Positions 34,639 through 43,090 of a stretch of DNA of 64,000 bases are shown here, in pieces. Location of the stretch: NCBI GenBank assembly GCA_017405675.1, contig JAFRAB010000025.1, positions 51,272 through 115,271 of the forward strand. The letters are read 5' to 3'. The stretch comes from Erysipelotrichaceae bacterium. Lineage in GTDB: Bacteria; Bacillota_I; Bacilli_A; Erysipelotrichales; Erysipelotrichaceae. Numbering within the stretch: the stretch's first letter is position 1; every line of letters begins with the position of its first letter. A program made the translations under genes and the position numbers. The notes under the pieces were generated by a model, which was given only the letters and a program-made list of their open reading frames with translations, ran no database searches and was not told the origin of the DNA.

Positions 34639-36057
34639 ATGTTAATGAAAGTTAAGACAGCGTATGGCTGGGTTGAAGGCGTTAAGTCCAACGCCGGTTT
34701 TGCGTTATTCCGAGGTGTACCGTATGCCAAACCTCCGGTAGGAGAGTTGCGATGGAAGGCACCGGAAAAGCCTGATAAATGGGATGGGGTACGAAAGTGC
34801 GATCATTTCGGTGATGCCTGCCGGCAGTTTGACCGCTGGGGTACGGCTACAGATGATGTGACTGATGACAGCGATCATCCGTACGTCATGATCGAAAACT
34901 ACCCATATCCTCCCAAGATGAGTGAGGACTGTCTTTATCTTAATATCTATACACCGGCTGAAAGTGAAAATGACCGACTGCCGGTCATGATGTACATCCA
35001 CGGGGGCGGCTTGCAGCAGTGGTACGGTTCAGACTACGAATACTGCGGTGACGGGTTGTGCCGTCAGGGCTGCATCGTTGTTTCCATAACCTACAGACTG
35101 AACATCTTCGGCTATTACGTTCATCCTGATCTGGCGAAGGAAAATGAACAGGGTACCTCAGGTAATTACGGTCTGCTGGATCAGATACGGGCTCTGAAGT
35201 GGGTCCATGAAAACATCCGGGCTTTCGGCGGTGATCCTGACAACATTACGGTGTTCGGACAGTCATCAGGAGGCAGAAGTACTTTAGGCCTAGCTGTTTC
35301 ACCGTTATCGCGTGACCTGATCAGACATGTCTCCATTCAGTCAGCCGGCGGCATCGGTTCGGTAATGATGGACGGCCGCAGGGAAAAACAGGAAAAGATG
35401 GGCCTTGAAGTCATGAAGAACCTGGGCTGCAGCAGCATTGAGGAAATGCGCAAGCTGGACTGGCAGGTGTTAAGAGACGAGAATGACAGAATCGGTTTCT
35501 TCAACGGTTTCACCATGTATGCGGATGGCTATGCGCTTCCGGAAGACATTGATAAGATGGTCATAAAGGGTGACATCGCTGATGTTGATATCATAATCGG
35601 CTGTACGGTAGACGAAGGAGCCAATGAAAAGCAGCCGATGTTCGGCTCGAATACCTGTGCCCAGGCCAGAGCCTTAGGTAAGGTTGTCCGTGAACTTGGC
35701 CGTAAACCTGTTTATGAGTATGTCTTTGACAGACCGCAGCCTGGTGATGATGTTGGTACGCCGCATTCCTGTGATAACCGCTACCAGTTCGGTACTCTGG
35801 ACGGCAGCTGGCGTCCTTATACGGAAGATGACTGGATCCTGTCGGAAATAATGCAGAAATACTGGTCCAACTTTGCCCGTACAGGCAATCCTAACGGTGA
35901 GGGATTGCAGCCATGGCTGCCTTATGACGAAAATGAACTGAGTCTGAAACTGGCTGCGGAAGGCTGTGAAATGACCGACTACAATGAACTTACCGGCGGC
36001 AAACTTAAAAAGCTGGAAGACGAAATGATTGAAAACATAAAAAAGCAGATTCAGTGA
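34639..36057 (+). CDS. Type-B carboxylesterase
   Basis: A 472-residue COesterase-family enzyme, shorter than the one at 18621. It has FRGVPYAKPPVGELRWKAPE at the start, the oxyanion YIHGGGL, nucleophile Ser209 in FGQSSGGRS and the His in GTPHSCDNRYQFG. No signal peptide. A longer reading from a TTG at 34612 would begin in front of the -10 box and is rejected. The stop codon lies in the loop of a small hairpin (GCAGATTC/GAATCTGC, 36045-36063) that lacks a T-tail. Confidence 0.9.
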   Translation: MLMKVKTAYGWVEGVKSNAGFALFRGVPYAKPPVGELRWKAPEKPDKWDGVRKCDHFGDACRQFDRWGTATDDVTDDSDHPYVMIENYPYPPKMSEDCLYLNIYTPAESENDRLPVMMYIHGGGLQQWYGSDYEYCGDGLCRQGCIVVSITYRLNIFGYYVHPDLAKENEQGTSGNYGLLDQIRALKWVHENIRAFGGDPDNITVFGQSSGGRSTLGLAVSPLSRDLIRHVSIQSAGGIGSVMMDGRREKQEKMGLEVMKNLGCSSIEEMRKLDWQVLRDENDRIGFFNGFTMYADGYALPEDIDKMVIKGDIADVDIIIGCTVDEGANEKQPMFGSNTCAQARALGKVVRELGRKPVYEYVFDRPQPGDDVGTPHSCDNRYQFGTLDGSWRPYTEDDWILSEIMQKYWSNFARTGNPNGEGLQPWLPYDENELSLKLAAEGCEMTDYNELTGGKLKKLEDEMIENIKKQIQ

Positions 36058-36069
36058 ATCTGCAGAGTG

Positions 36070-36075
36070 TATAAT
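36070..36075 (+). promoter_or_regulatory. -10 of the orphan IIB gene
   Basis: TATAAT; GAGGTG ribosome site ahead of the ATG at 36102. Confidence 0.5.
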
Positions 36076-36101
36076 GAAGATAAATAAAGAGGTGTATTGT
36101 T

Positions 36102-36407
36102 ATGGTTGAAATAAAACATATCATGTGCTGCTGCGGAGGCGGCATGGGAAGTTCCTTCATGGTACAGCTGAACGTTCAGAAGTACCTTAAGCAGCATGGT
36201 ATTACCGGTGTTGAAGTTGAGCACGTCTCTTTAGGCGAGATTTCCGCTCAGAAGTTCGATCTGCTAGTAGTAGCCCGCGACATCGTCTATCAGTTAAGAG
36301 ATTATCCGCGCATCGTTGAACTTTACAAAATCATGGATATGAAGGAGCTCACCGAAAAGCTGGATAAGGCTTTTGCGGAAACTGAAGACACCTATCACAT
36401 AAAATAG
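36102..36407 (+). CDS. Orphan PTS IIB component (lactose/ascorbate-like fold)
   Basis: A 101-residue IIB-type protein. The phosphocysteine loop is in IMCCCGGGMGSSFM (three adjacent Cys, of which one should be the phosphate acceptor), as in the SgaB/UlaB-like or GatB-like IIB fold. No IIA or IIC of that family lies nearby; the nearest PTS is a mannose-type set at 39.6 kb with a different IIB fold. It may be a regulator component or a partner for genes elsewhere. It ends 13 bases inside the tail of the opposing hydrolase gene. Confidence 0.8.
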   Translation: MVEIKHIMCCCGGGMGSSFMVQLNVQKYLKQHGITGVEVEHVSLGEISAQKFDLLVVARDIVYQLRDYPRIVELYKIMDMKELTEKLDKAFAETEDTYHIK

Positions 36408-37186
36408 ACTTTTTCGAAGAATTCCTCTAAGTGATCACCGATATCCTGATGATACTGGTCTTTGTTCAGGGCCTTGCAGGCGATCGGATAGAAATCAGAC
36501 TGCGGTATGGCTTTGTGGATGAGAACGCCGAATTCAAACGGATGAATATTGTCGTAAGTGTTGGCCAGTACGGTTACCGGCACACTGATCTTTTTAAGGT
36601 CATCGAGCGAGTCAAAAGGTTTCTGTTTTGGTACGGCTGCAAATTTCTGCCAGTACTTTACGGATACCGGATCATCATAGAACTGAAACATGGAAGCTGC
36701 TGATTCAGGAGCTTCTTTTTCTGCGATTCTGTAAGCCTCGCTGTTCAGCAGGTATTCGCGGCTGTTAAGGCTCAGACCCTTGGCTAATGCTTCAAACAGA
36801 TTCCGGTTTCGATCGTTCATTGGCTGCCCCGCCCAGGCGTTACGGATAAGGAATAAACCCTTAACTCTTTCAGGATATCTGAAATAAGTGGCCAGAGATA
36901 CGGCAGCTCCCATGGAAATGCCGCCGATGGCAAATTCCTTTATGCCAAGGTGATCAGCCAGGGCAATGACATCATTTACCAGCGCATCAAAACGGTAGTC
37001 ACCGTCCGAGGTGCTTTGCCCGTGGCCTCTCTGATCCATGAAGATGTACTGGATGTTTTCAACCGGTCTGTACATGGCTCTGACCTGCTGCATGCTGTTG
37101 CCCAGACCGTGCAGAAGGATGAAAGGGTGGCCCGAACCAAGAGTCTCATAATAGGTTTCTATGTTATCGTGTCTTAAATATGGCAT
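36395..37186 (-). CDS. Alpha/beta hydrolase
   Basis: A 263-residue alpha/beta hydrolase. The oxyanion region is ILLHGLGNSM, the nucleophile elbow is GGISMGAAVSLA with Ser, and the acid/His end is near NTYDNIHPFE. It is related to the many small-molecule esterases, lactonases and dehalogenases. It converges with the orphan IIB gene and overlaps it by 13 bases. No signal peptide. Substrate unknown. Confidence 0.85.
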   Translation of the reverse strand: MPYLRHDNIETYYETLGSGHPFILLHGLGNSMQQVRAMYRPVENIQYIFMDQRGHGQSTSDGDYRFDALVNDVIALADHLGIKEFAIGGISMGAAVSLATYFRYPERVKGLFLIRNAWAGQPMNDRNRNLFEALAKGLSLNSREYLLNSEAYRIAEKEAPESAASMFQFYDDPVSVKYWQKFAAVPKQKPFDSLDDLKKISVPVTVLANTYDNIHPFEFGVLIHKAIPQSDFYPIACKALNKDQYHQDIGDHLEEFFEKVYFM

Positions 37187-37258
37187 AATTCTGTCCTCTT
37201 AACTCAATTATAGATAAATAATGACATCTGAAACATACATATTGTAAAATTATAATAC

Positions 37259-37432
37259 ATGGATAAGAAGGAATTAAGGGAACAACTGCAGGATTATTAC
37301 GGCACAGCGATGCTGAACGGTTTTCCGGCGGCCATGGCTGATCTGAATGATCTGGAAGACATGGATGAAGAAGAACTTGAAAAGCTTGCTGAGGAAGCCG
37401 GTATTTCTGCTGTTTCGGAAAAACAGATTTAG
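37259..37432 (+). CDS. Small acidic protein, 57 residues
   Basis: A short reading frame encodes 57 residues with a clear pattern: a basic start (MDKKELREQL), a QDYYGTAMLNGFPAAM segment and an acidic C-terminal half (DMDEEELEKLAEEAGIS). Small proteins with a DYYGTAM motif followed by a DEEL-type helix recur in Firmicutes genomes as I recall, which is why I call this one; its role is unknown. It ends 5 bases before the PRD regulator gene. The start is uncertain: TATAAT is only 2 bases before the ATG, so transcription may begin further upstream or use a different start. Confidence 0.6.
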   Translation: MDKKELREQLQDYYGTAMLNGFPAAMADLNDLEDMDEEELEKLAEEAGISAVSEKQI

Positions 37433-37437
37433 ATAAT

Positions 37438-39453
37438 ATGAAAATAGAAAAAAACCGTCAGATGCTGATAATGTACAATCTGGTTCATGCCTCCGGGCCG
37501 GTAACTGCAGAGGAACTGGCTGTTTTATCCATGTCCTCCGTCAGAACGGTGAAATCAGATATCGTTTTTCTTAATGAGTCACTTTCAGAAGCAGGAACTG
37601 TCAGAATAATGTCTCATAAGGCCAGAGGTTATACTATCGAAACGGAAAACCGGGATGACCTGAACAGGCTGACAGATGAGCTTAACATAATGTATTCGCT
37701 TTTCTATAATCGTTCAATTGAAGGGATCAACCGCCGCATGTACATTCTTCAGCGACTGCTTACGGATGAGTATGTCACTGCTGAGGAAATCAGCGAGAAG
37801 CTTTATCTGACCAAGTCAGCCTTGCGCAGGGACTACGCCTGGGCTATCAGATTCCTGAAGTCATTCAGGCTGGAAGTGGTTTCCTCAGTGGGCAAAGGCT
37901 ATCATGTCTCCGGCAAGGAACAGGATATACGCAGTGCTCTGGTTGAAGTCCACTGTTCACAGTATCATGAATTCAATCCTCTTTATCCTTATGAACCGTT
38001 CAATGAGCAATTCTATCGGGACGGTAAGAATATTTATCCTGAATTAAGAAAGACTTTCCTCGATATTCTGCGCAGCAGTGACATTGTCATTTACGATATT
38101 GCCGGTAAGAAACTGGCTACTCATTTATGTCTGATGCAGAACAGGATCAGGAAAGGAAAGAAGATAGAATTCAGCAATGATATCGCCGATGAATTAAGAA
38201 GGACCTATGACTACGAGATAGCCAGAAAGATCCTTTCAGCGGAAATCGTGCGTAAATACATGGATCCGGATGAAAATGAAGTGCTGAACTTTGCCAGGAT
38301 GCTGCTGATAAACCGTGACATAAACATGCGTCAGAAGGGCAATGATCACTTGCCGCTGGGTCTGATAATAGAAAATCTGACTATTTTCAACAAGGTCATT
38401 CAGAAAGCCAGAAAACAGCTTGGCGGTCAGATCTATGATCTGGATATCTTTAAGGTTTACGGACGTGATCTGGAATCTCTGCGGATGCAGATGTATCTTA
38501 AAAACCACTTTGACTACACGGATACCCAAAGAATGATAACCTACGCTGAAGGCAGGGAAGATAATGTTTCACCGATCGCCCTGGAAATGGCCAGAATACT
38601 GATCGTTGAAATGGAAGAAGTGCTGAAGGTAACGATCAAAGATGAAACAGCCACTTTCTTTGCGGTTATCCTGGAAACCATCATCAATAAACTGGATTTT
38701 CCTTATAACAGAAGAAACATCATAGTATGTTCTACTAATGGTCTGGTAGCGGCCGGCATGTTAAGGGAAAAGCTGCTGACAAATTACGCCAAATATATCA
38801 ATACGGCTGAAGTATATAACTTCTATGAGCTGAGAAAACTTGACCTTACCGGGTATGAAGTTGTCATGGATTCAAATCTGACCATGTACAATCACTACAA
38901 TACAAAGGTCATTTCATATAATAATCTTGATTACGGTAGCAATAACCGGGAACTGTTTACCGAACTGTTCAGGCTGGGTTATGACAGAGATATACTGGAA
39001 GCCATAAAAAAACTGATCACTGTCAGTGATAATATGGATATCCGCGATCTTGATACTTTCATAGAAGCATTAAGTTACCGTTATGCCACTGACATGGATG
39101 CCAGAGAAAAGATGTATGAACGTTATCTGCGCGGTAAGCGAATTCTGGATTATTACTATTCAAGAACGGGAATTGCCACGATTTTTATCCCGCGAGAATA
39201 CACAGGCAGGGATTTCATAGATATCTTTATTCCTAAAGACCGTGTTCATTACAGTGAATCACAGGAAATCAAGGCGGTAATAACCATTTCTTCCAAATCT
39301 GATTTCCGGTCAAGCACGCTCAGGATCCTTGACAACGGTCTGAAGTATATACTGCAGGTCAGCGGCTGTCTGGATCAGGTGGCTGCCGACAAGAACAAGG
39401 CTTTGGACAGAATCTATGATGTCATTACGACTAGAGATTTTTATGAACAATAA
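37438..39453 (+). CDS. PRD-containing transcriptional activator (BglG/MtlR type)
   Basis: A 671-residue multi-domain regulator. Two N-terminal winged-helix domains (residues 1-75 and 95-150: LAVLSMSSVRTVKSDIVFLNE and AEEISEKLYLTKSALRRDY), then a PRD with the conserved His in KKLATHLCLMQNRI, a second degenerate PRD-like region, a IIB-like domain with Cys in IVCSTNGLVAAGMLREKL and a C-terminal IIA-like part. Such proteins are phosphorylated by PTS components and activate PTS operons. It sits directly upstream of the mannose-family PTS operon and is probably its activator. Confidence 0.85.
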   Translation: MKIEKNRQMLIMYNLVHASGPVTAEELAVLSMSSVRTVKSDIVFLNESLSEAGTVRIMSHKARGYTIETENRDDLNRLTDELNIMYSLFYNRSIEGINRRMYILQRLLTDEYVTAEEISEKLYLTKSALRRDYAWAIRFLKSFRLEVVSSVGKGYHVSGKEQDIRSALVEVHCSQYHEFNPLYPYEPFNEQFYRDGKNIYPELRKTFLDILRSSDIVIYDIAGKKLATHLCLMQNRIRKGKKIEFSNDIADELRRTYDYEIARKILSAEIVRKYMDPDENEVLNFARMLLINRDINMRQKGNDHLPLGLIIENLTIFNKVIQKARKQLGGQIYDLDIFKVYGRDLESLRMQMYLKNHFDYTDTQRMITYAEGREDNVSPIALEMARILIVEMEEVLKVTIKDETATFFAVILETIINKLDFPYNRRNIIVCSTNGLVAAGMLREKLLTNYAKYINTAEVYNFYELRKLDLTGYEVVMDSNLTMYNHYNTKVISYNNLDYGSNNRELFTELFRLGYDRDILEAIKKLITVSDNMDIRDLDTFIEALSYRYATDMDAREKMYERYLRGKRILDYYYSRTGIATIFIPREYTGRDFIDIFIPKDRVHYSESQEIKAVITISSKSDFRSSTLRILDNGLKYILQVSGCLDQVAADKNKALDRIYDVITTRDFYEQ

Positions 39454-39520
39454 TGCACTTTAACACGCAATAATGCCTGTTGTGCAAAAAATTGCACCTT
39501 TAAGTTGCCGATTAATAACA
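39448..39520 (+). promoter_or_regulatory. Operator-like repeats before the PTS operon
   Basis: Two direct repeats CAATAATGC (39448-39456 and 39468-39476) are exactly 20 bases apart, and a perfect inverted repeat GTGCAA-AAAA-TTGCAC lies at 39482-39497. The second half TTGCAC could be a -35 with a poor -10 (ATAACA at 39515), as expected for an activator-dependent promoter. Confidence 0.5.
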
Positions 39521-39550
39521 TTCACATAATTATGCGTGAATGTTATTTTT
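39514..39550 (+). terminator. Hairpin with T-tail in the PTS leader
   Basis: A perfect 12-bp stem AATAACATTCAC / GTGAATGTTATT with a 10-base loop, followed by TTTTT. It lies between the regulator stop and the IIA ribosome site (GGAGGG, 39555-39560). It may end the regulator transcript or act as an attenuator of the PTS operon. Confidence 0.75.
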
Positions 39551-39568
39551 TATATGGAGGGTACTTTT

Positions 39569-39985
39569 ATGCTCAAACTATTTATTTCATCACATGGACA
39601 TTTTGCCAGCGGAATCAAGAGCTCTGTTGAGATCCTGATGGGACCAAATGACAGAATCACGGTCTTTGATGCCTATATCAATCAGGACAGTGTCAATGAA
39701 CATCTCGATGCCTTCTATAAAACAGTCGGTCCGCAGGATCAGGTGATCATGTTATCAGACCTCTATGGCGGCAGTGTTAACTCCGTCATGTACACATACC
39801 TTACCAGACCTAATACCAGACTGGTTGCCGGTGTAAACCTGGCTCTGGTGCTGGAACTGGCTGTTAAGGAAGAAATCAGCGATGAGGATCTGGCAGCTCT
39901 GGTTGAGCAGTCCAGAACAATGCTGAGAGTTGTTGAACTGGAAAAGGTCCAGGAAGAAGAATCCGGAGACGAGGATTTCTTCTAG
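39569..39985 (+). CDS. PTS mannose-family IIA
   Basis: A 138-residue IIA domain. The phosphorylated His is in SSHGHFASGIKSS near residue 9. The middle has LSDLYGGSVNSVMYT, the conserved second part of this family. It accepts phosphate from HPr and passes it to IIB. The ATG at 39569 has GGAGGG in front; an upstream in-frame ATG at 39536 lies within the hairpin. Confidence 0.93.
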   Translation: MLKLFISSHGHFASGIKSSVEILMGPNDRITVFDAYINQDSVNEHLDAFYKTVGPQDQVIMLSDLYGGSVNSVMYTYLTRPNTRLVAGVNLALVLELAVKEEISDEDLAALVEQSRTMLRVVELEKVQEEESGDEDFF

Positions 39986-40012
39986 AAATACTTTAGGAAA
40001 GGAAAGTAAATT

Positions 40013-40507
40013 ATGTTAAAGTTGGTTCGTTTGGATGAACGTTTGATTCACGGACAGGTCGCAATCAAATGGTCACGTCACACTGGTGTTGACAGAATCA
40101 TCGTCGCTAATGACGCTGCTGCTGCCAGCTCAGTAATTCAGCAGTCCTTAATGATGGCTGCTCCTGCAACATGCAAGACGGCAATCATGTCTGTTGACAA
40201 GGCAATCGCCTTAATGAAGAACCCAAAAGCAGCTGATCACAAGATCCTGTTCTTGGTCAACAACCCTGACGATCTGCTGAAGGTATTAACTGAAATCCCT
40301 GTCAAGCCGGAAATGGTTAATATCGGAAACTATGGCAGAATCGCCCCTAAAGTCGGTGGTGAAGCACGTGCCACATATGGATTAAACCTTTATTTATATC
40401 CACATGAAAGAGAAGTGCTGTTAAAAGTATTGGAATTCGGCTATCCAACGGTTTATCAGACTACACCGGAAGAAAATGCTGAACCATTACGGAAAGTATT
40501 AAATTAG
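40013..40507 (+). CDS. PTS mannose-family IIB
   Basis: A 164-residue IIB of the mannose/fructose/sorbose class. Active-site His is in DERLIHGQVAIKW (residue 14 or so). It receives phosphate from IIA and gives it to the sugar in the membrane complex. The ATG has AGGAAAGG upstream and follows IIA by 27 bases. Confidence 0.95.
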   Translation: MLKLVRLDERLIHGQVAIKWSRHTGVDRIIVANDAAAASSVIQQSLMMAAPATCKTAIMSVDKAIALMKNPKAADHKILFLVNNPDDLLKVLTEIPVKPEMVNIGNYGRIAPKVGGEARATYGLNLYLYPHEREVLLKVLEFGYPTVYQTTPEENAEPLRKVLN

Positions 40508-40537
40508 TTTAAGGGAAGAAAGGAGGAACTAATTTAT

Positions 40538-41344
40538 ATGGTTGGTGCTGCATTAAAAATCTGCATCGTTTATTTCTTATTCGCTTACGGTGATGAGATC
40601 CTGTTATCATGGCAGTGTCTGACTCGTCCAATCGTAATCGCACCATTCATCGGTCTGGTTCTCGGTGATTTCACAACCGGTATCAAGATGGGTGCTGAAC
40701 TTGAAGCTATCTTCATGGGTATCTCTGCTATCGGCGGTGTTATCGCTGCTGATGCTACACTGTCAACCGTTATCGCTGTTGCCTACACTATTCTGAACGG
40801 AACTCCAATGCAGGATGGTCTGGCTCTGGCATTCCCTATCGGAACTGTCTTAACAAGTGTTAACAACCTGACAATGTCATTAATTTCAAACCCATTAGCT
40901 GCTTACTGGGAAGACCTGGCTGCCAGAGATCTGAAGGCATTCAAGGTTCAGAACTTCTTATTCGCAGCTGTTATGAAGATCATTCCTTCACTGATTATCT
41001 TCATCGCTGTTGCATTCGGTATTGAAGGCCTCAGCAAGCTGTTAGCTGCCTTACCACCATTCGTTATGACAGGTTTAGGTGCTGCCAGCGGTATGATGAT
41101 CGGCGTTGGTTTCGCAATCCTGACATCAATGATCTGGGATGGAGAAATCGGTATCTTCTTCTTCGTAGGTTATGTCATGGCTGCCTACATGCATCTGGAT
41201 ACAGTAGCTATCGCTATTATCGGTGCTGCAATCGCAATCACAATGTTCTTCAGCTATAAGAGAAACATCGACCTGAAGAACGAATTAATGGCTGCAGGCG
41301 TTAACGCCAACAATGCAGCTGCTGGAGAGGAGGACTTCTTCTAA
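40538..41344 (+). CDS. PTS mannose-family IIC
   Basis: A 268-residue membrane component with several long hydrophobic segments and the conserved LTRPIVIAPFIGLVLGDFTTGIKMGAELE segment of IIC(man). It forms the sugar channel together with IID. GAAAGGAGGAAC gives a strong ribosome site. The stop lies before the IID start in the same operon. Confidence 0.95.
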   Translation: MVGAALKICIVYFLFAYGDEILLSWQCLTRPIVIAPFIGLVLGDFTTGIKMGAELEAIFMGISAIGGVIAADATLSTVIAVAYTILNGTPMQDGLALAFPIGTVLTSVNNLTMSLISNPLAAYWEDLAARDLKAFKVQNFLFAAVMKIIPSLIIFIAVAFGIEGLSKLLAALPPFVMTGLGAASGMMIGVGFAILTSMIWDGEIGIFFFVGYVMAAYMHLDTVAIAIIGAAIAITMFFSYKRNIDLKNELMAAGVNANNAAAGEEDFF

Positions 41345-41345
41345 T

Positions 41346-42167
41346 ATGGCTAACACTTATACACCAAGCGAGAAAAAGATTCTCGATAAGATGTTCTTAT
41401 ATTCTCACCTTGTATTCATTTCATTCTCAATGGTAAAGATGGAAGCTAACGGCTTCACGATCACCATGAGCCCTATCCTGGAAGAACTATACAAGGATGA
41501 TCCTGAACAGATGAAGGAAGCTGTTGCCAGACATCAGCAGTTCTTCAACACTCATGCTGTTGCATTCTCATTCATCGCCGGCTTAGCCGCAGCTATGGAA
41601 AAACAGCATAAGGAAGGCAAGGTAGACGGTGCTACAATCGAAAATATCAAGGCAGCCTTAATGGGCCCTACAGCCGGTATGTTCGACTCACTGTTCTTCA
41701 ACGCATTAAGAGTTATCGCAGCTGGTATCGCTATCGGCATGTGCAGAAACGGTAACTTCCTGGGCGTCATCGTCTTCTTACTGTTATACGGTTTCACTCA
41801 GTCAATCGCCAAGTACTACCTGTTCCATACAGGCTACAACCTGGGTACATCATTCATTGACCAGGTATTCAACAGCGGCTTAATTCAGGTATTAACAAAG
41901 TGCGCTGGTGTCTTAGGTCTCATGATGGTTGGTGCCATGACTGCCAACATGGTTAACATCCCTCTGAATCTGGTTATCAATACAACCGGTGCAGAAGGCG
42001 GTGCTGTTAACGTTGGTGAAATCATCAACTCAGTATTCCCTGGCTTATTAGGTGTATGTGCATTATTTGTAATGGTACATCTGATCAAGAAGGGCTGGAA
42101 GCCTTCACAGTTAATTCTTTTGATCTTTGCAATTGCATTAGTTGGTGCATTAATACATATTTTCTAA
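41346..42167 (+). CDS. PTS mannose-family IID
   Basis: A 273-residue partner of IIC. The segments PEQMKEAVARHQQFFNTHAVAFSFIAGLAAAMEKQHKEGK and LMGPTAGMFDSLFFNALRVI are characteristic of IID(man). The ATG at 41346 lies 1 base after the IIC stop; an earlier frame position at 41313 would be in the IIC coding end. The last gene of the PTS set proper; a terminator follows. Confidence 0.95.
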   Translation: MANTYTPSEKKILDKMFLYSHLVFISFSMVKMEANGFTITMSPILEELYKDDPEQMKEAVARHQQFFNTHAVAFSFIAGLAAAMEKQHKEGKVDGATIENIKAALMGPTAGMFDSLFFNALRVIAAGIAIGMCRNGNFLGVIVFLLLYGFTQSIAKYYLFHTGYNLGTSFIDQVFNSGLIQVLTKCAGVLGLMMVGAMTANMVNIPLNLVINTTGAEGGAVNVGEIINSVFPGLLGVCALFVMVHLIKKGWKPSQLILLIFAIALVGALIHIF

Positions 42168-42181
42168 AAGAATTGTGGTTT

Positions 42182-42216
42182 AATAGAGGTGAGGTCTGTA
42201 CCTCCCTCTATTTTTT
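42182..42216 (+). terminator. Terminator inside the amino-sugar operon
   Basis: TAGAGGtgAGGT-ctgt-ACCTcCCTCTA then TTTTTT. It separates the PTS set from the deacetylase genes and probably sets their ratio. Confidence 0.85.
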
Positions 42217-42254
42217 CCATATGAGTTAATAAGCAGGCTTATTGGCTGATATGG
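42217..42254 (+). promoter_or_regulatory. Long hairpin before the ChbG-like gene
   Basis: CCATAT...ATATGG outside and AATAAGC-ag-GCTTATT inside, with wobble pairs between, just in front of the ribosome site (AAAAAGGAGAGGG). It could be an operator palindrome or an RNA stem that stabilises or gates the downstream message. Confidence 0.45.
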
Positions 42255-42271
42255 AAAAAGGAGAGGGTATT

Positions 42272-43078
42272 ATGACAAAAATATTATTTCAGGGTGATGA
42301 TTTCGGATTTACCAGAGCTGTAACACTGGGAATCGTTGATTCTATTGACAGAGGTGTATTAAGAAACACCGGTTTATTTGCCAACATGCCAAGTGCGGAG
42401 TTTGCCGTTTCATTCATGAAGGACAGACCGCAGGCCTGTTTCGGTATTGACTTCAATCTGGTAGCCGGGCCAAGCGTATCTGATCCTGCTGAAATTCCTC
42501 ATCTGGTCGATGAGGAAGGTAATTTCATCAAGTCAGGTGTCAGAACCAGAGACCCTAGATGGCAGAGTGAAGAAGGCAGAGCTGAACTGTTCCCTTATGA
42601 GGAAGTAAAGAAGGAACTGTGGGCGCAGTACAACCGTTTCGTGGAACTGGCCGGACGCAAGCCTGAATACCTGCATGAACATTCCATTTCATCTGAGAAC
42701 TACCGTAAGGTCATAAAGGAAATCTCTGTAGCTGAGGGAATACCTTATTCAACAGAAGTTCTGGGCAGACTGCACATGGACGGACCAATGTGGAAACTGT
42801 TCGAAACCAACATGGCTTCTCAGAAAAAGATATTTGATCCGATGGACCAGCTTAACAAGGATACAGTCAAGCAGTTCATGGACATTAAGGAAGAACTGGT
42901 AGCCAACGGCTGCAGTTCATTTGTCTGCCATCCTGGCTATGTTGATGCCGAACTTCTCGGCTGGACAACTCTTTCTCTGGAAAGAGCCAAGGATGCTGAA
43001 ATGATGCAGTCACCGGCTGTTAAGCAGTGGTGCGAAGAAAACGGAGTCGAATTAATTACTTACAGAGATCTTGTATAG
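42272..43078 (+). CDS. ChbG/YdjC-family carbohydrate deacetylase
   Basis: A 268-residue YdjC-family protein. The metal/catalytic Asp pair is in FQGDDFGFTRAV, a His region is LHEHSIS and the conserved end is CHPGYVDAELL. ChbG removes an N-acetyl group from chito-oligosaccharides or their phosphates. GGAGAGGG precedes the ATG at 42272; the longer start at 42242 lies in the hairpin. As it is placed between PTS IID and a NagA-like gene, it probably deacetylates the PTS product. Confidence 0.85.
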   Translation: MTKILFQGDDFGFTRAVTLGIVDSIDRGVLRNTGLFANMPSAEFAVSFMKDRPQACFGIDFNLVAGPSVSDPAEIPHLVDEEGNFIKSGVRTRDPRWQSEEGRAELFPYEEVKKELWAQYNRFVELAGRKPEYLHEHSISSENYRKVIKEISVAEGIPYSTEVLGRLHMDGPMWKLFETNMASQKKIFDPMDQLNKDTVKQFMDIKEELVANGCSSFVCHPGYVDAELLGWTTLSLERAKDAEMMQSPAVKQWCEENGVELITYRDLV

Positions 43079-43090
43079 TGGGAGGACACT

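Noticed and set aside
37228..37256. Promoter with TATAAT at 37251 as driver of the small ORF at 37259
   Set aside because: Transcription would begin after the ATG, and no good -35 is present, so it cannot support that start; it may drive the regulator instead.
39481..39497. Possible sigma-54 promoter (TGTGC...TTGCA) before the mannose-type PTS
   Set aside because: The -24 element lacks the essential GG, and the regulator is a PRD/winged-helix protein rather than a LevR-type sigma-54 activator; the sequence is better read as a palindrome.
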